Numbered from the stretch's first letter, positions 40,866 to 48,835 are shown. The stretch: DNA of 56,978 nucleotides from DAIQNV01 sp036788215 (GCA_036788215.1 DAIQNV010000012.1:1-56978); one strand, 5' to 3'. Notes: generated by a model not told the origin, from the letters alone. Made by a program: numbers and translations.

Positions 40866-42185
40866 ATGAGTCACCCTGCTGATGATGTCGTGTTCGATCT
40901 GATCCGTTCCCAGGACCCCGAGGCTGCTGCGATTCTGGATCGCGAGCGGGACCGCCAGGAATCGACGATCGAGCTGATCGCGAGCGAGAACCACGCGAGC
41001 CCCGCGGTGATGCACGCGATGGGGACGTGCTTCACGAACAAGTACGCGGAGGGGTACCCGGGTCGGCGGTACTACGGCGGCTGCGCGCACATGGACGAGA
41101 TCGAGCGTCTGGCGCAGGAGCGGGTGTGCGAGCTCTTCGGGTGCAGGTTTGCGAATGTGCAGCCTCACTCGGGGGCGCAGGCGAACACCGCGGTGTTCAT
41201 GGCGCTGATGCAGCCCGGGGACACCTTCGCGAGCCTGACGCTGGCGGACGGTGGGCACCTGAGCCACGGGATGAAGATCAATTTCTCGGGGACGTTCTAC
41301 AACCCGGTGCACTATCCCCTGCACTACGAGGCGGGGCACCCCGAGCACGAGCGGATCGACTACGACGCGGTGCGGGCGGTGTGCCTGGAGCACAGGCCCA
41401 AGATGCTGCTGACGGGGTACTCGGCGTACCCCCGGGTGATCGACTTTGCGAGGTTCCGGGCGATCGCGGACGAGTGCGGGGCGATCCTGATGGCGGACGT
41501 GGCGCACATCGCGGGGCTGATCGCGGGCGGTCAGCACCCGAGCCCGTTCCCCCATTGCCATGTGGTGACCTCGACGACGCACAAGAGCCTGCGCGGGCCC
41601 CGGGGGGGGATCATCCTGACGGACGACGAGGAGATCATCAAGAAGGTGAACAAGGCGCTCTTCCCGGGTGTGCAGGGCGGGCCCCTGATGCATGTCGTGC
41701 TGGCGAAGGCGGTGGCGTTCGGGGAGGCGCTGCGGCCCGAGTTCCGGGAGTACCAGAGGCAGGTGGTGCAGAACGCTTCGGCGCTGGCTTCGGCGCTCTC
41801 GGAGCGGGGGTACCGGATCTCGTCGGGCGGGACGGAGAACCACGTGATGCTCGTCGATCTGCGCGGGCGCGACGAGAACCTGACCGGCGCGGACGCGGAG
41901 ACCTGGCTGGAGGCGGCGGGGATCATCTGCAACAAGAACGGGATCCCCAAGGACCCGCGCCCGCCCATGAAGACCAGCGGCATCCGGCTCGGGACGCCCG
42001 CGACGACGACGCGGGGGTTCGGGGCGGACGAGATGCGTCAGATCGCGCTCTTCATCGATCGCGTGCTGACGGCGGGGCTGGCGGGCGAGGAGGATCGGCT
42101 TCGGGAGACCTCGGCGGTGCGGGCGGAGGTGCGGGACCTGTGCTCGAGGTTCCCGATGCCCGGGGCGGCGACGGCGGGGGTGTGA
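40866..42185 (+). CDS. glyA: Serine hydroxymethyltransferase GlyA
   Basis: The 439-residue PLP enzyme interconverts serine plus tetrahydrofolate with glycine plus methylene-tetrahydrofolate. Landmarks are STIELIASENHASPAV, YAEGYPGRRYYGG, LADGGHLSHG, the PLP lysine block VVTSTTHKSLRGPRGG, and TSGIRLGTPATTTRGF. Length agrees with the family. It has a leaderless-looking start with TAGACT six bases before the ATG. The stop is followed by the AGTGGCGG simple repeat, as in the HEAT lipoprotein gene. Together with serA it covers serine and one-carbon supply. Confidence 0.95.
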   Translation: MSHPADDVVFDLIRSQDPEAAAILDRERDRQESTIELIASENHASPAVMHAMGTCFTNKYAEGYPGRRYYGGCAHMDEIERLAQERVCELFGCRFANVQPHSGAQANTAVFMALMQPGDTFASLTLADGGHLSHGMKINFSGTFYNPVHYPLHYEAGHPEHERIDYDAVRAVCLEHRPKMLLTGYSAYPRVIDFARFRAIADECGAILMADVAHIAGLIAGGQHPSPFPHCHVVTSTTHKSLRGPRGGIILTDDEEIIKKVNKALFPGVQGGPLMHVVLAKAVAFGEALRPEFREYQRQVVQNASALASALSERGYRISSGGTENHVMLVDLRGRDENLTGADAETWLEAAGIICNKNGIPKDPRPPMKTSGIRLGTPATTTRGFGADEMRQIALFIDRVLTAGLAGEEDRLRETSAVRAEVRDLCSRFPMPGAATAGV

Positions 42186-42189
42186 GGGG

Positions 42190-42214
42190 GAAGTGGCGGA
42201 GTGGCGGAGTGGCG
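42190..42214 (+). repeat. Stop-proximal simple repeat after glyA
   Basis: GAAGTGGCGGAGTGGCGG then AGTGGCG: three AGTGGCGG-type units begin within a few bases of the glyA stop codon. This is the same unit as at 27372. Confidence 0.6.
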
Positions 42215-42277
42215 CGGTTCGTTGAGAGTCATGCTTGAGCGGTGGAGATTGACCGAGGAACCGGGCGGCGCCTCTGG

Positions 42278-42302
42278 TTCAGCCCACTCGCTCACGCTCG
42301 GG
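42278..42302 (-). repeat. GAGCCCCGAGCGTGAGCGAG palindrome
   Basis: On the minus strand AGCCCCGAGCGTGAGCGAG followed by TGGGCT. It has the same design as GAGCCCGAAGCGCAAGCGAG near 23883. I recognise it as a common type of planctomycete intergenic repeat. Confidence 0.5.
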
Positions 42303-42365
42303 GCTCCATAGGGACGAGGCTTGATCTCCGCGCTTCGTCCCCGGGTTGACCTTGGGGTGTGTTGG

Positions 42366-42371
42366 TACAGT
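42366..42371 (+). promoter_or_regulatory. -10-like TACAGT for gdhA
   Basis: TACAGT ends six bases before ATG 42378. A TTGAC lies upstream but only about 15 bases away, too close for a clear -35. Confidence 0.45.
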
Positions 42372-42377
42372 ACGGGT

Positions 42378-43739
42378 ATGAGCAACACCTCTGATGGCGT
42401 GGGGGATCTGACGTCGGTTCTGCTGGACCTGGTGGAGCAGTCGTGCCGTGGGCCGCTCTTTAAGGCGGCTGCGGAGGAGGTGGCGCACGCGGTGGGCCCG
42501 GTCTTGGGGGGCGCGGAGCACCGGGCGTCGCGGGAGGCCCGGGTGTTCGACCGGCTGCTGGAGCCCGACCGGATCATCCGTTTCCGGGTGGAGTGGATGG
42601 ATGACCAGGGCACGGTGCGGGTGAACCGGGGGTACCGGATCCAGCACACGAATGCGCTCGGTCCCTACAAGGGCGGTCTGCGGTTCCACCCGACGGTGAC
42701 GGAGGATGTGCTGAGCTTCCTGGCGTACGAGCAGGCGTTCAAGAACGCGCTCACGGGACTGCCCCTCGGAGCGGGCAAGGGGGGGGCGGACTTTGATCCG
42801 AAGGGGAAGTCGGACGGGGAGGTGATGCGGTTCTGCCAGGCGTTCATGACGGAACTGAGCAAGTACATCGGGCCCGATGAGGATGTGCCGGCGGGGGATA
42901 TCGGGGTGGGGGGGCGCGAGGTGGGCTACATGTACGGGCGGTGGCTGAGGCTGACGAAGCGCCCGGTGGGGGTGCTGACGGGCAAGCCCCTGGCGCTGGG
43001 CGGGCTGCCCGGGCGTGAGGAGGCGACGGGGTACGGGGTGGTGGCGTTCGCGAAGGCGATGCTGGAGGAGGCGGGCGGGTCGATGGAGGATGCGCGGGTG
43101 ATCATCTCGGGTTCGGGGAACGTCGCGCTCTTCGCTGCGGAGCGGGCGATGCACCGGGGGGCGCGGGTGGTGACTGTGACGGACTCGCAGGGGGCGCTGG
43201 TCGCGGACAGGGGGCTGACGAAGGACCAGCTCGAGGAGATCAAGGATCTGAAGTTCAACCGGCGTGGGCGGCTCGGCGACTTCGAGGGCGAGGGCGTCCA
43301 GTACCACGACGGGAAGGAGCCCTGGGGGCTCGCGAAGGCGGACATCGCGCTGCCCTGCGCGACGCAGCACGAGGTGGACAGCGATGAGGCGGAACAGCTC
43401 GCGGAGGGCGGGGTGAAGATCGTGGCGGAGGGGGCGAACATGCCCTGCACCGCGGGGGCAAAGAAGGTCTTCGAGAACCGGGGCGTGGCGGTGGGCCCCG
43501 GGAAGGCGGCGAACGCGGGGGGCGTGGGGATGTCGGGCTTCGAGATGGCCCAGAACGCCGGCCGCGTGCCCTGGACGAAGGAGGGTGCGCTCGACGAGCT
43601 GGAGAACATGATGGCGCGGATCCATTCCGCGTGCGTTGAGCACGGGAGGGACGGGGACCGGGTGAACTACGAGGTGGGGGCGAACCGGGCGGGGTTTGCG
43701 CGGATCGCGGCGGCGGTGGCGGCGATGGGGTTGCATTGA
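42378..43739 (+). CDS. gdhA: Glutamate dehydrogenase (NADP-type, hexameric)
   Basis: The 453-residue enzyme catalyses reductive amination of 2-oxoglutarate for ammonium assimilation. Family blocks are FRVEWMDDQGTVRVNRGYRI, LGPYKGGLRFHPTV, LPLGAGKGGADFDPKGKSD with the catalytic Lys, VPAGDIGVGGREVGYM, and IISGSGNVALFAAERA for the dinucleotide. Near the C-terminus is GPGKAANAGGVGMSGFEMAQ. The size and the VPAGDIGVG segment fit the short NADP form. ATG 42378 is set by TACAGT six bases ahead; earlier in-frame codons look random. A AAAGGGCCA repeat begins two bases after the stop. Confidence 0.95.
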   Translation: MSNTSDGVGDLTSVLLDLVEQSCRGPLFKAAAEEVAHAVGPVLGGAEHRASREARVFDRLLEPDRIIRFRVEWMDDQGTVRVNRGYRIQHTNALGPYKGGLRFHPTVTEDVLSFLAYEQAFKNALTGLPLGAGKGGADFDPKGKSDGEVMRFCQAFMTELSKYIGPDEDVPAGDIGVGGREVGYMYGRWLRLTKRPVGVLTGKPLALGGLPGREEATGYGVVAFAKAMLEEAGGSMEDARVIISGSGNVALFAAERAMHRGARVVTVTDSQGALVADRGLTKDQLEEIKDLKFNRRGRLGDFEGEGVQYHDGKEPWGLAKADIALPCATQHEVDSDEAEQLAEGGVKIVAEGANMPCTAGAKKVFENRGVAVGPGKAANAGGVGMSGFEMAQNAGRVPWTKEGALDELENMMARIHSACVEHGRDGDRVNYEVGANRAGFARIAAAVAAMGLH

Positions 43740-43740
43740 G

Positions 43741-43800
43741 CAAAGGGCCAGATGTGGAAATGGCCAAAGGGCCAAATTGTCAGAAGGCCAAAGGGTTGCG
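43741..43800 (+). repeat. Stop-proximal AAAGGGCC simple repeat after gdhA
   Basis: Five degenerate units (AAAGGGCCA, AAATGGCCA, AAGGGCCAAA, GAAGGCCAAA) start directly after the gdhA stop. Related runs follow stops at 32575 and 37262. Confidence 0.7.
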
Positions 43801-43810
43801 CGTCTCTCGG

Positions 43811-43846
43811 GAGGCACTACCCGGCTGCGCCGGATAGTGGCACCGT
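43811..43846 (-). repeat. REP-like hairpin, copy 3
   Basis: On the minus strand GGTGCCACTATCCGGC, GCA, GCCGGGTAGTGCCTC. It matches the hairpins at 22696 and 23958 in the flanking GGTGCCACT and AGTGC and differs in the stem. Confidence 0.7.
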
Positions 43847-43859
43847 GGTGTGGGCGTTC

Positions 43860-43902
43860 GTGGTCTAGCTCGCCTTTGGCTCGCGAGACCACGGCACCCG
43901 GC
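43860..43902 (+). repeat. Intergenic inverted repeat GTGGTCT...AGACCAC, copy 2
   Basis: Same element as at 27425 (core CGCCTTTGGC instead of CGCCTTCGGC), followed by GGCACCCGG and then a second partial GACCACGGCACCCGG. Two copies are thus 16 kb apart. Confidence 0.75.
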
Positions 43903-43928
43903 CTGACCACGGCACCCGGGCGTTGTCA

Positions 43929-45200
43929 TCAGGCGATCAGCATGATGGCGATGGTCCATGCTGCTGCGGCGAGCATGACGAGGACGGTGTAGCCCACGAT
44001 GTCGCGGGCNNNNNNNNNNNNNNNNNNNNNNNNNNNNNNNNNNNNNNNNNNNNNNNNNNNNNNNNNNNNNNNNNNNNNNNNNNNNNNNNNNNNNNNNNNN
44101 NNNNNNNNNGCGCCCCCGAGGGAGGCGACGCGGGCGCTGAAGAGGGCGATGAGCCCGCTGGTGGCGAGCATGCCCATGATGCCGGCGTAGAGGGGGAACT
44201 GGAGGATGATGCCGACGCAGCCCCGGGCGCCGTCCTCCGCCGCCTTGAGGTAGGGGGCGATGCCGGCGTGGAAGAAGAGGCCCAGGGCGAGCATGGTGGC
44301 GTTGATCTCGTCGAGCCCGATGGCGCCGGGGCCGTTCAGGGTGATGTAGCGGGCGACGCCGGCGCCGAGGGCGAGGGCGAGGAGCCAGGCGACGAGCGGT
44401 GAGCGGTCGAGCCACTCGGGGATGGTCTTGGCTGCAATGGGTGGGCGGGGCGGGTCGTCGGTGGTGACGGCGCAGTCGGAGGCGGTGCGGCAGTCGGCTG
44501 TGCGCGGGTTGAGCAGGGCGAGGGCGAGGGGGATGAGGACGAGGAGGCCCCCGGTGACGAGGAGGTTGATGGGGGCGCCGATGGTGCGGGAGAGTTCGAT
44601 GCCGGTCTCGGCGTAGGTCTCGAACCCGGCGGGGAGGACCGCGGAGGCTTCGGCGGGCTTGGCCATGGTGAGCGGGGCGGAGCCCGAGAGGCCCCCGTGC
44701 CAGACGAGCATGCCCATGTATCCCGCTGCGGCGAGGAGTGGGTAGTGGTGGGGGATCTTGCGCTTGGCGAGGACGAGCGCGACCTCGCGTGCGAGCAGGG
44801 CGCCGACGATGAGCCCGAGTCCCCAGTTGATGAGCCCGAAGAGGGCGGCGGTGAGGCCCACGAGGGCGGCGGCCTGGGCTCCTGAGCGCGGGAGGGCGGC
44901 GACGCGCCGGACGAGGGCTTGAACGGGCGGGCTGACCGCGAGGGCGTGCCCGGTGACGAGGACGAGGCACATGCGCATCGCGAAGGCGAGGAACTGCCAG
45001 AGCCCGTCCTGGCCTCTCCACGCATCGAGGGTGGCGAGGGCGCGGCCCTGCAGGGTCGTCGCGCTGGTGTAGTCGCCGAAGGCGATGCAGATGGCGGCGG
45101 TGAGCGCGGTCAGGGCGATGGCGAGGACGAAGGGATCGGGGGCGGTGCGCTCGAAGAAGCGGCTGAGCTTGAGGCCCAGTGCGGGGATCGGGCTTGTCAT
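43929..45200 (-). CDS. atoE: Short-chain fatty acid transporter AtoE family, interrupted by assembly gap
   Basis: The polytopic membrane protein has about 423 codons, of which some 34 are lost in a 100-N gap. Its opening, LGLKLSRFFERTAPDPFVLAI, and internal blocks (FAMRMCLVLVTGHALAVSPP, FGLINWGLGLIVGALLAREV, LLAAAGYMGMLVWHGGLSGS, FPLYAGIMGML) are those of the TIGR00366/AtoE short-chain fatty acid permease family. It should import acetoacetate or butyrate-like acids. The gap length is nominal, yet the frame continues across it. TACCCT stands seven bases before ATG 45200. Minus strand, between gdhA and the lipoprotein hydrolase. Confidence 0.9.
   Translation of the reverse strand: MTSPIPALGLKLSRFFERTAPDPFVLAIALTALTAAICIAFGDYTSATTLQGRALATLDAWRGQDGLWQFLAFAMRMCLVLVTGHALAVSPPVQALVRRVAALPRSGAQAAALVGLTAALFGLINWGLGLIVGALLAREVALVLAKRKIPHHYPLLAAAGYMGMLVWHGGLSGSAPLTMAKPAEASAVLPAGFETYAETGIELSRTIGAPINLLVTGGLLVLIPLALALLNPRTADCRTASDCAVTTDDPPRPPIAAKTIPEWLDRSPLVAWLLALALGAGVARYITLNGPGAIGLDEINATMLALGLFFHAGIAPYLKAAEDGARGCVGIILQFPLYAGIMGMLATSGLIALFSARVASLGGXXXXXXXXXXXXXXXXXXXXXXXXXXXXXXXXXXARDIVGYTVLVMLAAAAWTIAIMLIA
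44010..44109. other. Assembly gap (100 N)
   Basis: Exactly 100 N within the AtoE-family gene, near its 3' end. The flanks are both coding in the same frame. Confidence 0.99.
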
Positions 45201-45207
45201 CCGGGCG

Positions 45208-45213
45208 AGGGTA
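45208..45213 (-). promoter_or_regulatory. -10-like TACCCT for atoE
   Basis: On the minus strand TACCCT ends seven bases before the ATG. There is no Shine-Dalgarno. Confidence 0.4.
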
Positions 45214-45230
45214 CCGCGCGGGGGCGGGGG

Positions 45231-46604
45231 TCAGTCGCTGATCGGCTCGGGCCTGAGGTAGTCCTCCCCGAGGGCCCAGAAGCCCGGGGCGATGGGCTCG
45301 AGGGGGCGGCCATGCTCGGGGCCGGCGGGGAGCTGGTCGCGGACGAGGCGGACCATGTCGGATAGGGCGGCGGGGTGCTCGAAGAGGTAGAGATGGCTGT
45401 CCTTGGTCTTGACGCGACACTCGATGAGGTCGACGTTGGGCAGGGCGCCGACGAGGGCCTGCACGCGCGGGTCGAAGTCGGCGAAGGTGGACTGCCCGAG
45501 GCGGACCTCGCTGCCGAAGAAGATGTCGGCGATGCCGATGGCGCGGTCCTTGGCGGAGGTGTAGATGGTGACGGTCTTGGCGGCGGCGCCGGACTGCTCG
45601 GCGACGAAGCGCTGGGTGAAGACCTCGAGATCAAGGTCGGGCGCGACGAGGATCAGCGAGCGGAGCTTGAGGACATCGGCGGGCAGCCGGCCGGTGTCGC
45701 GGGCGGGGTCGAACTCGCGCCCCATGGCGATCTGGGCGGAGGCGGTGGCGCCGCGGCTGGAGTCGAGTTCGGCGTGGAGCTCCCTGATCGCGGTGGCGGC
45801 GACGTCGGTTCCGCGGGAGTGGGCGACGAGGTGGACACGGGCGATGCGGTCGTTGAGGGCGAGCGCGAGGAGGAGGGTCTTGAGCGACTTGACCGCGAAC
45901 TCGCCGGACTCGCGGTCGCGGTTGTAGGCGATGGGCTTGAAGGCGTCGAAGCCCGCGGGCCAGGTGAAGAGGATGGGGACGCCCTCGCGTCCGATGGCGT
46001 GCCAGGTCTTGGCGAGGCGGAGGGCGGAGCCCTCGAAGGTGCTGTTGAAGCCGTGGACGAAGATGATGGCGGCGTTGTCGCTTTCGGAGATCATCCAGGG
46101 CTCGAGGCTGGCCTGGAATGAGGCGAAGTCCTGTCGGAAGGCGAGGACGGAGCGGGGGGGTTGGACGAGGCGGCCGTCCTCGACCGCGAGGCGGCTGAGG
46201 ACCGAGCCGATGTTGCCCTGGATGCGGACGTCCTCGACGCGGAGCTTGATGTCCCGGTGGGCCTCGGGCTGGGTGCTGATCTCGACGAACTCGGCCCAGG
46301 TGAGGTCCTGCTCGGGCCGGATGGTCGCGACTCCGTAGGTGGAGATGTCGCTGCGCTGGGAACCGAAGACCGGCTGGTCGCTCCCGGGCGCCCGCTCGTC
46401 GTTGCGATCGGTGAAGAAGACGATGGGGATCTCGGGCGTGCGGAGGCGTTCGGGGAGGTTCTCGTAGTGGCTCCGGCCCTCTTCGCCCAGCATGACGAAG
46501 GGGGGTGGGGCGAGGACGGGGGCGGTGCTGCAGCCCGCGAGGACGATCGCGAGCAACGAGGCGAAAAGTGTGCGCAGCGGCACCCGTCGGGCTGGGGGGT
46601 TCAT
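45231..46604 (-). CDS. DUF900-type alpha/beta-hydrolase lipoprotein
   Basis: The 457-residue product has a signal peptide and lipobox LAGCS (Cys near residue 24), so it is envelope-anchored. The hydrolase shows IPIVFFTDRNDE, AIIFVHGFNSTFEGSALRLA (oxyanion region) and VHLVAHSRGTDVAATAI, with the nucleophile Ser in AHSRG. The acidic and His positions are probably in ILVAPDLDLEVF and near DSHLYLF. This is the DUF900 lipase/esterase group. Substrate unknown. ATG 46604 is preferred over TTG 46610 since TAAACT lies seven bases ahead. Confidence 0.82.
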   Translation of the reverse strand: MNPPARRVPLRTLFASLLAIVLAGCSTAPVLAPPPFVMLGEEGRSHYENLPERLRTPEIPIVFFTDRNDERAPGSDQPVFGSQRSDISTYGVATIRPEQDLTWAEFVEISTQPEAHRDIKLRVEDVRIQGNIGSVLSRLAVEDGRLVQPPRSVLAFRQDFASFQASLEPWMISESDNAAIIFVHGFNSTFEGSALRLAKTWHAIGREGVPILFTWPAGFDAFKPIAYNRDRESGEFAVKSLKTLLLALALNDRIARVHLVAHSRGTDVAATAIRELHAELDSSRGATASAQIAMGREFDPARDTGRLPADVLKLRSLILVAPDLDLEVFTQRFVAEQSGAAAKTVTIYTSAKDRAIGIADIFFGSEVRLGQSTFADFDPRVQALVGALPNVDLIECRVKTKDSHLYLFEHPAALSDMVRLVRDQLPAGPEHGRPLEPIAPGFWALGEDYLRPEPISD

Positions 46605-46611
46605 GAACAAA

Positions 46612-46617
46612 AGTTTA
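46612..46617 (-). promoter_or_regulatory. -10-like TAAACT for hydrolase gene
   Basis: On the minus strand TAAACT ends seven bases before ATG 46604. Confidence 0.4.
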
Positions 46618-46643
46618 CCACGCCGGGGCAGGCCCCGGTGTGT

Positions 46644-47216
46644 TCATCGGCGCCGACGCCTCGTCGCGAGAAGACCCAAGGCGAGCGGGGCGACGGTCGC
46701 GGGGGCGGGGATGATGGTCGCGGTGAAGGTGAAGGCGCCGATCGCGGTGACGGTGAGCAGGCCCTGCGAGGTGCCGACGGTGTTGAACTGGTTGGGGATG
46801 AGGGTGTTGAACTGGGTGACGGGGCCGAAGGGGGCGGAGAGGTCGTAGTCGACGAAGGCTGGATCGTTGAAGATGGCGAGGGCGAGGTTGGTCTGGACAT
46901 TGCCCAGGACGAGGACATCCTGGTTCTGGTTCGAGGTAATCGCGAGGGTGGGGTTGAAGATGGCGTCGGTCGCGAAGCCATCGAGGTTGAGGATGGCGGC
47001 GTTGGTCTCGAAGCGGACGAGGCCCGGCCCGGATGAGAAGACGTCGGACAGGTCGCCCGCGAGGGTGATCTGTATCTGGGTGTTGGTGAACGCCTGGGCG
47101 TTAAAGAACCCGGCGGCCCGACCGGAGAAGGTGTACTCCACCGGTTGCGCCGCAGCGGGCGCGGTGATGGTGGCGGACGCGGCGAGCGCGACGACGATGG
47201 CGGCCATGGTCTTCAT
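46644..47216 (-). CDS. Secreted protein with PEP-CTERM-like sorting tail (1)
   Basis: The 190-residue product has a signal peptide (AASATITAPAAAQ). The beta-rich, Asn/Phe-rich central part contains GRAAGFFNAQAFTNTQIQI, LAITSNQNQDVLVLGNVQTN and FTFTATI. The C-terminus is IPAPATVAPLALGLLATRR plus arginines, that is a P-x-P motif, a hydrophobic helix and a basic end, the layout of PEP-CTERM-type sorting signals. It would be processed and displayed at the surface by an exosortase-like enzyme. No such enzyme gene is in the window. AAGAAGGGA precedes the ATG. The next gene on the opposite strand, divergent by 300 bp, has the same tail. Confidence 0.82.
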   Translation of the reverse strand: MKTMAAIVVALAASATITAPAAAQPVEYTFSGRAAGFFNAQAFTNTQIQITLAGDLSDVFSSGPGLVRFETNAAILNLDGFATDAIFNPTLAITSNQNQDVLVLGNVQTNLALAIFNDPAFVDYDLSAPFGPVTQFNTLIPNQFNTVGTSQGLLTVTAIGAFTFTATIIPAPATVAPLALGLLATRRRRR

Positions 47217-47517
47217 GGTGGGTTCCCTTCTTTCTCCGGTTGTCCGGGCGGGCCGGCGGGGCCCGCTCAGCAGGCAGACTACCGGGAAACGGGGCCGGAT
47301 TCACGCGTTATGCGGCCCCGACTTCCGGGAATGCGCCGGGCGATGGGCTTTGTACGGATCGGGTGTGTGAAGCTGGGCGGTTCGGGGCCGATCCGCGAGC
47401 GGGTTGCTCGCAAAATCTGAGCGCGGGCCTTGTGACCCAAGGGAAAACCGGTACAGTTCCGGCAGAGACGACAAGACCCCCGGGGGTACCCCCTCGGGAG
47501 GACATAGGAGAGAGACC
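47217..47517. promoter_or_regulatory. Divergent promoter region between two surface-sorted proteins
   Basis: No gene is seen. It contains the promoter at 47430-47457 and, next to it, an AAAACCGG stretch of lower GC content. The half toward 47217 has GC-rich imperfect repeats only. Confidence 0.45.
47430..47457 (+). promoter_or_regulatory. Promoter TTGTGA-16-TACAGT
   Basis: TTGTGA (47430-47435) and TACAGT (47452-47457) are 16 bases apart and about 60 bases before the ATG at 47518, leaving a normal leader with its own ribosome site. Confidence 0.55.
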
Positions 47518-48180
47518 ATGATGAAGAGCGCTGTTGTGGCGGCCGTTCTGGCTGCCGGTTCGGCCCACGCTGCCAACGTCGGTTTCGATTACGACCCCGC
47601 GAACTGGAACGCGTTCATGAACGTGTCCGAGCTTCCGGCGAACGGCGGCGGCTTCGTGTTCGCCAGTCCCTGGGGCGTGGCCGACCTCGTGGCGAGCTTC
47701 GACGCTGCGGGCCAGACCATCACCATGTCGCCCAACACGATCGGCGACCCCGACCCGTTCTGGTACCAGGGCGGCGGCGGCCCGGGCGCCCAGGGCAACA
47801 AGATCATGGAAGCGAACCTGTACCGCGAGGTCGGGGATGGCTCCCTCTCCGGGCAGACGGTGACCTTCTCGGGGTTCGTCCTTTCGAACAGCTTCACCGC
47901 GGCGCACGAGGCGCGGATCTTCATCCGCGACTTCTCGTCCGACTTCTCGCAGCTCAACGAGACGATCGTCGACGCCAACGCGGGCGCGTTCAGCATCAGC
48001 CTGAACACGGACGCGGGCGCGGGCCGGATCGTGCAGTGGGGCTTCCAGGTTCGTGGCGAGAACGTGTGGTTCACGGACACCGCCCCCTTCGGCAACGTGG
48101 TGTTCAGCGCCGTCCCGACCCCGGGTGCGGTCGCGACGCTGGGCCTCGCGGGCCTGGTCGCGAGCCGTCGTCGCCGGTAA
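47518..48180 (+). CDS. Secreted protein with PEP-CTERM-like sorting tail (2)
   Basis: The 220-residue product has a signal peptide (VVAAVLAAGSAHA). The jelly-roll-like beta-rich body contains FVFASPWGVADLVASF, GDGSLSGQTVTFSGFVLSN, ARIFIRDFSSDFSQLNE and IVQWGFQVRGENVW, resembling carbohydrate-binding or extracellular matrix domains. The end is VPTPGAVATLGLAGLVASRR plus arginines, a PEP-CTERM-like sorting signal. A strong AGGAGAGAG site and promoter TTGTGA/TACAGT lie upstream, and a rho-independent terminator lies 25 bases downstream, so it is a single-gene unit and probably well expressed. Confidence 0.85.
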   Translation: MMKSAVVAAVLAAGSAHAANVGFDYDPANWNAFMNVSELPANGGGFVFASPWGVADLVASFDAAGQTITMSPNTIGDPDPFWYQGGGGPGAQGNKIMEANLYREVGDGSLSGQTVTFSGFVLSNSFTAAHEARIFIRDFSSDFSQLNETIVDANAGAFSISLNTDAGAGRIVQWGFQVRGENVWFTDTAPFGNVVFSAVPTPGAVATLGLAGLVASRRRR

Positions 48181-48205
48181 TCGGATGACGCTTCGATGAT
48201 TCAAG

Positions 48206-48236
48206 GGGCGGCCCCGGTGACGGGGCCGCCCTTTTT
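48206..48236 (+). terminator. Rho-independent terminator
   Basis: Perfect 11-bp stem GGGCGGCCCCG / CGGGGCCGCCC, loop GTGA, then TTTTT. It lies 25 bases after the stop of the surface protein gene. Confidence 0.9.
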
Positions 48237-48265
48237 CGTTTCGGAGCCGCTAGGCTGGCGGTCCT

Positions 48266-48835
48266 ATGGGCGACCGCGGGCACCGGGCGTTGTTCTTGTC
48301 GAAGTTCCTGAGGCACGGGACGCGGATCGCGTCGGTGACGCCCTCGAGCCGGTGGATGTGCCGTGAGCTGGCGCGGAGCGTGGACCCCTCGAGGCCCCAG
48401 CGGATCCTGGAGCTCGGCGCGGGGACGGGCGTGGTGACGCGGGAGATCGAGCGTCGGATGCACGCGGGATCGACGCTGGTCGCGTACGAGCCGGACGCGG
48501 ACTTCGCGGAAGTGCTGAGGCGGACGACGGGGGCGGAGGTGCGGGAGGCGGGTGTGGAGGCTCTCGCGGCGCAGGCGGGGGTGGACGCGGAGGGGCCCTT
48601 CGATGTGGTGGTGTCGGGGATGCCGGTGCCCAGTTTTTCGCCGGTGCTGCGGGAGGCGCTGTGGCGGGCGCTCAGGGCGCACGCTCCGGGGGCGGCGTAC
48701 GCGCAGTTGACGGAGATCCCGCTGATCTACATGGGGCTGTACACGCCGGTGTTCGAGCGGGTGCGGTTCCGGGCGGTGCCCCTGAACATGCCGCCCGGGG
48801 GGGTGTACCACTGCTCGGGGATGCGGGGCGGGTGA
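48266..48835 (+). CDS. SAM-dependent methyltransferase (phospholipid N-methyltransferase/KsgA-like group)
   Basis: The 189-residue class I methyltransferase has motif I RILELGAGTGVVTREI and acidic motif II VAYEPDADF. FDVVVSGMPVPSF fits the post-I motif of the phosphatidylethanolamine N-methyltransferase (PmtA) and KsgA group. The opening FLSKFLRHGTRIASVTPSSR is typical of PmtA-like proteins. Likely substrates are phospholipids, but this is by family resemblance only. TAGGCT lies nine bases before the ATG. Confidence 0.8.
   Translation: MGDRGHRALFLSKFLRHGTRIASVTPSSRWMCRELARSVDPSRPQRILELGAGTGVVTREIERRMHAGSTLVAYEPDADFAEVLRRTTGAEVREAGVEALAAQAGVDAEGPFDVVVSGMPVPSFSPVLREALWRALRAHAPGAAYAQLTEIPLIYMGLYTPVFERVRFRAVPLNMPPGGVYHCSGMRGG

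Noticed and set aside
46620..46643. GCCCCGG palindrome as terminator of the 46644 gene
   Set aside because: It lacks a T-run and overlaps the likely start region of the next minus-strand gene.
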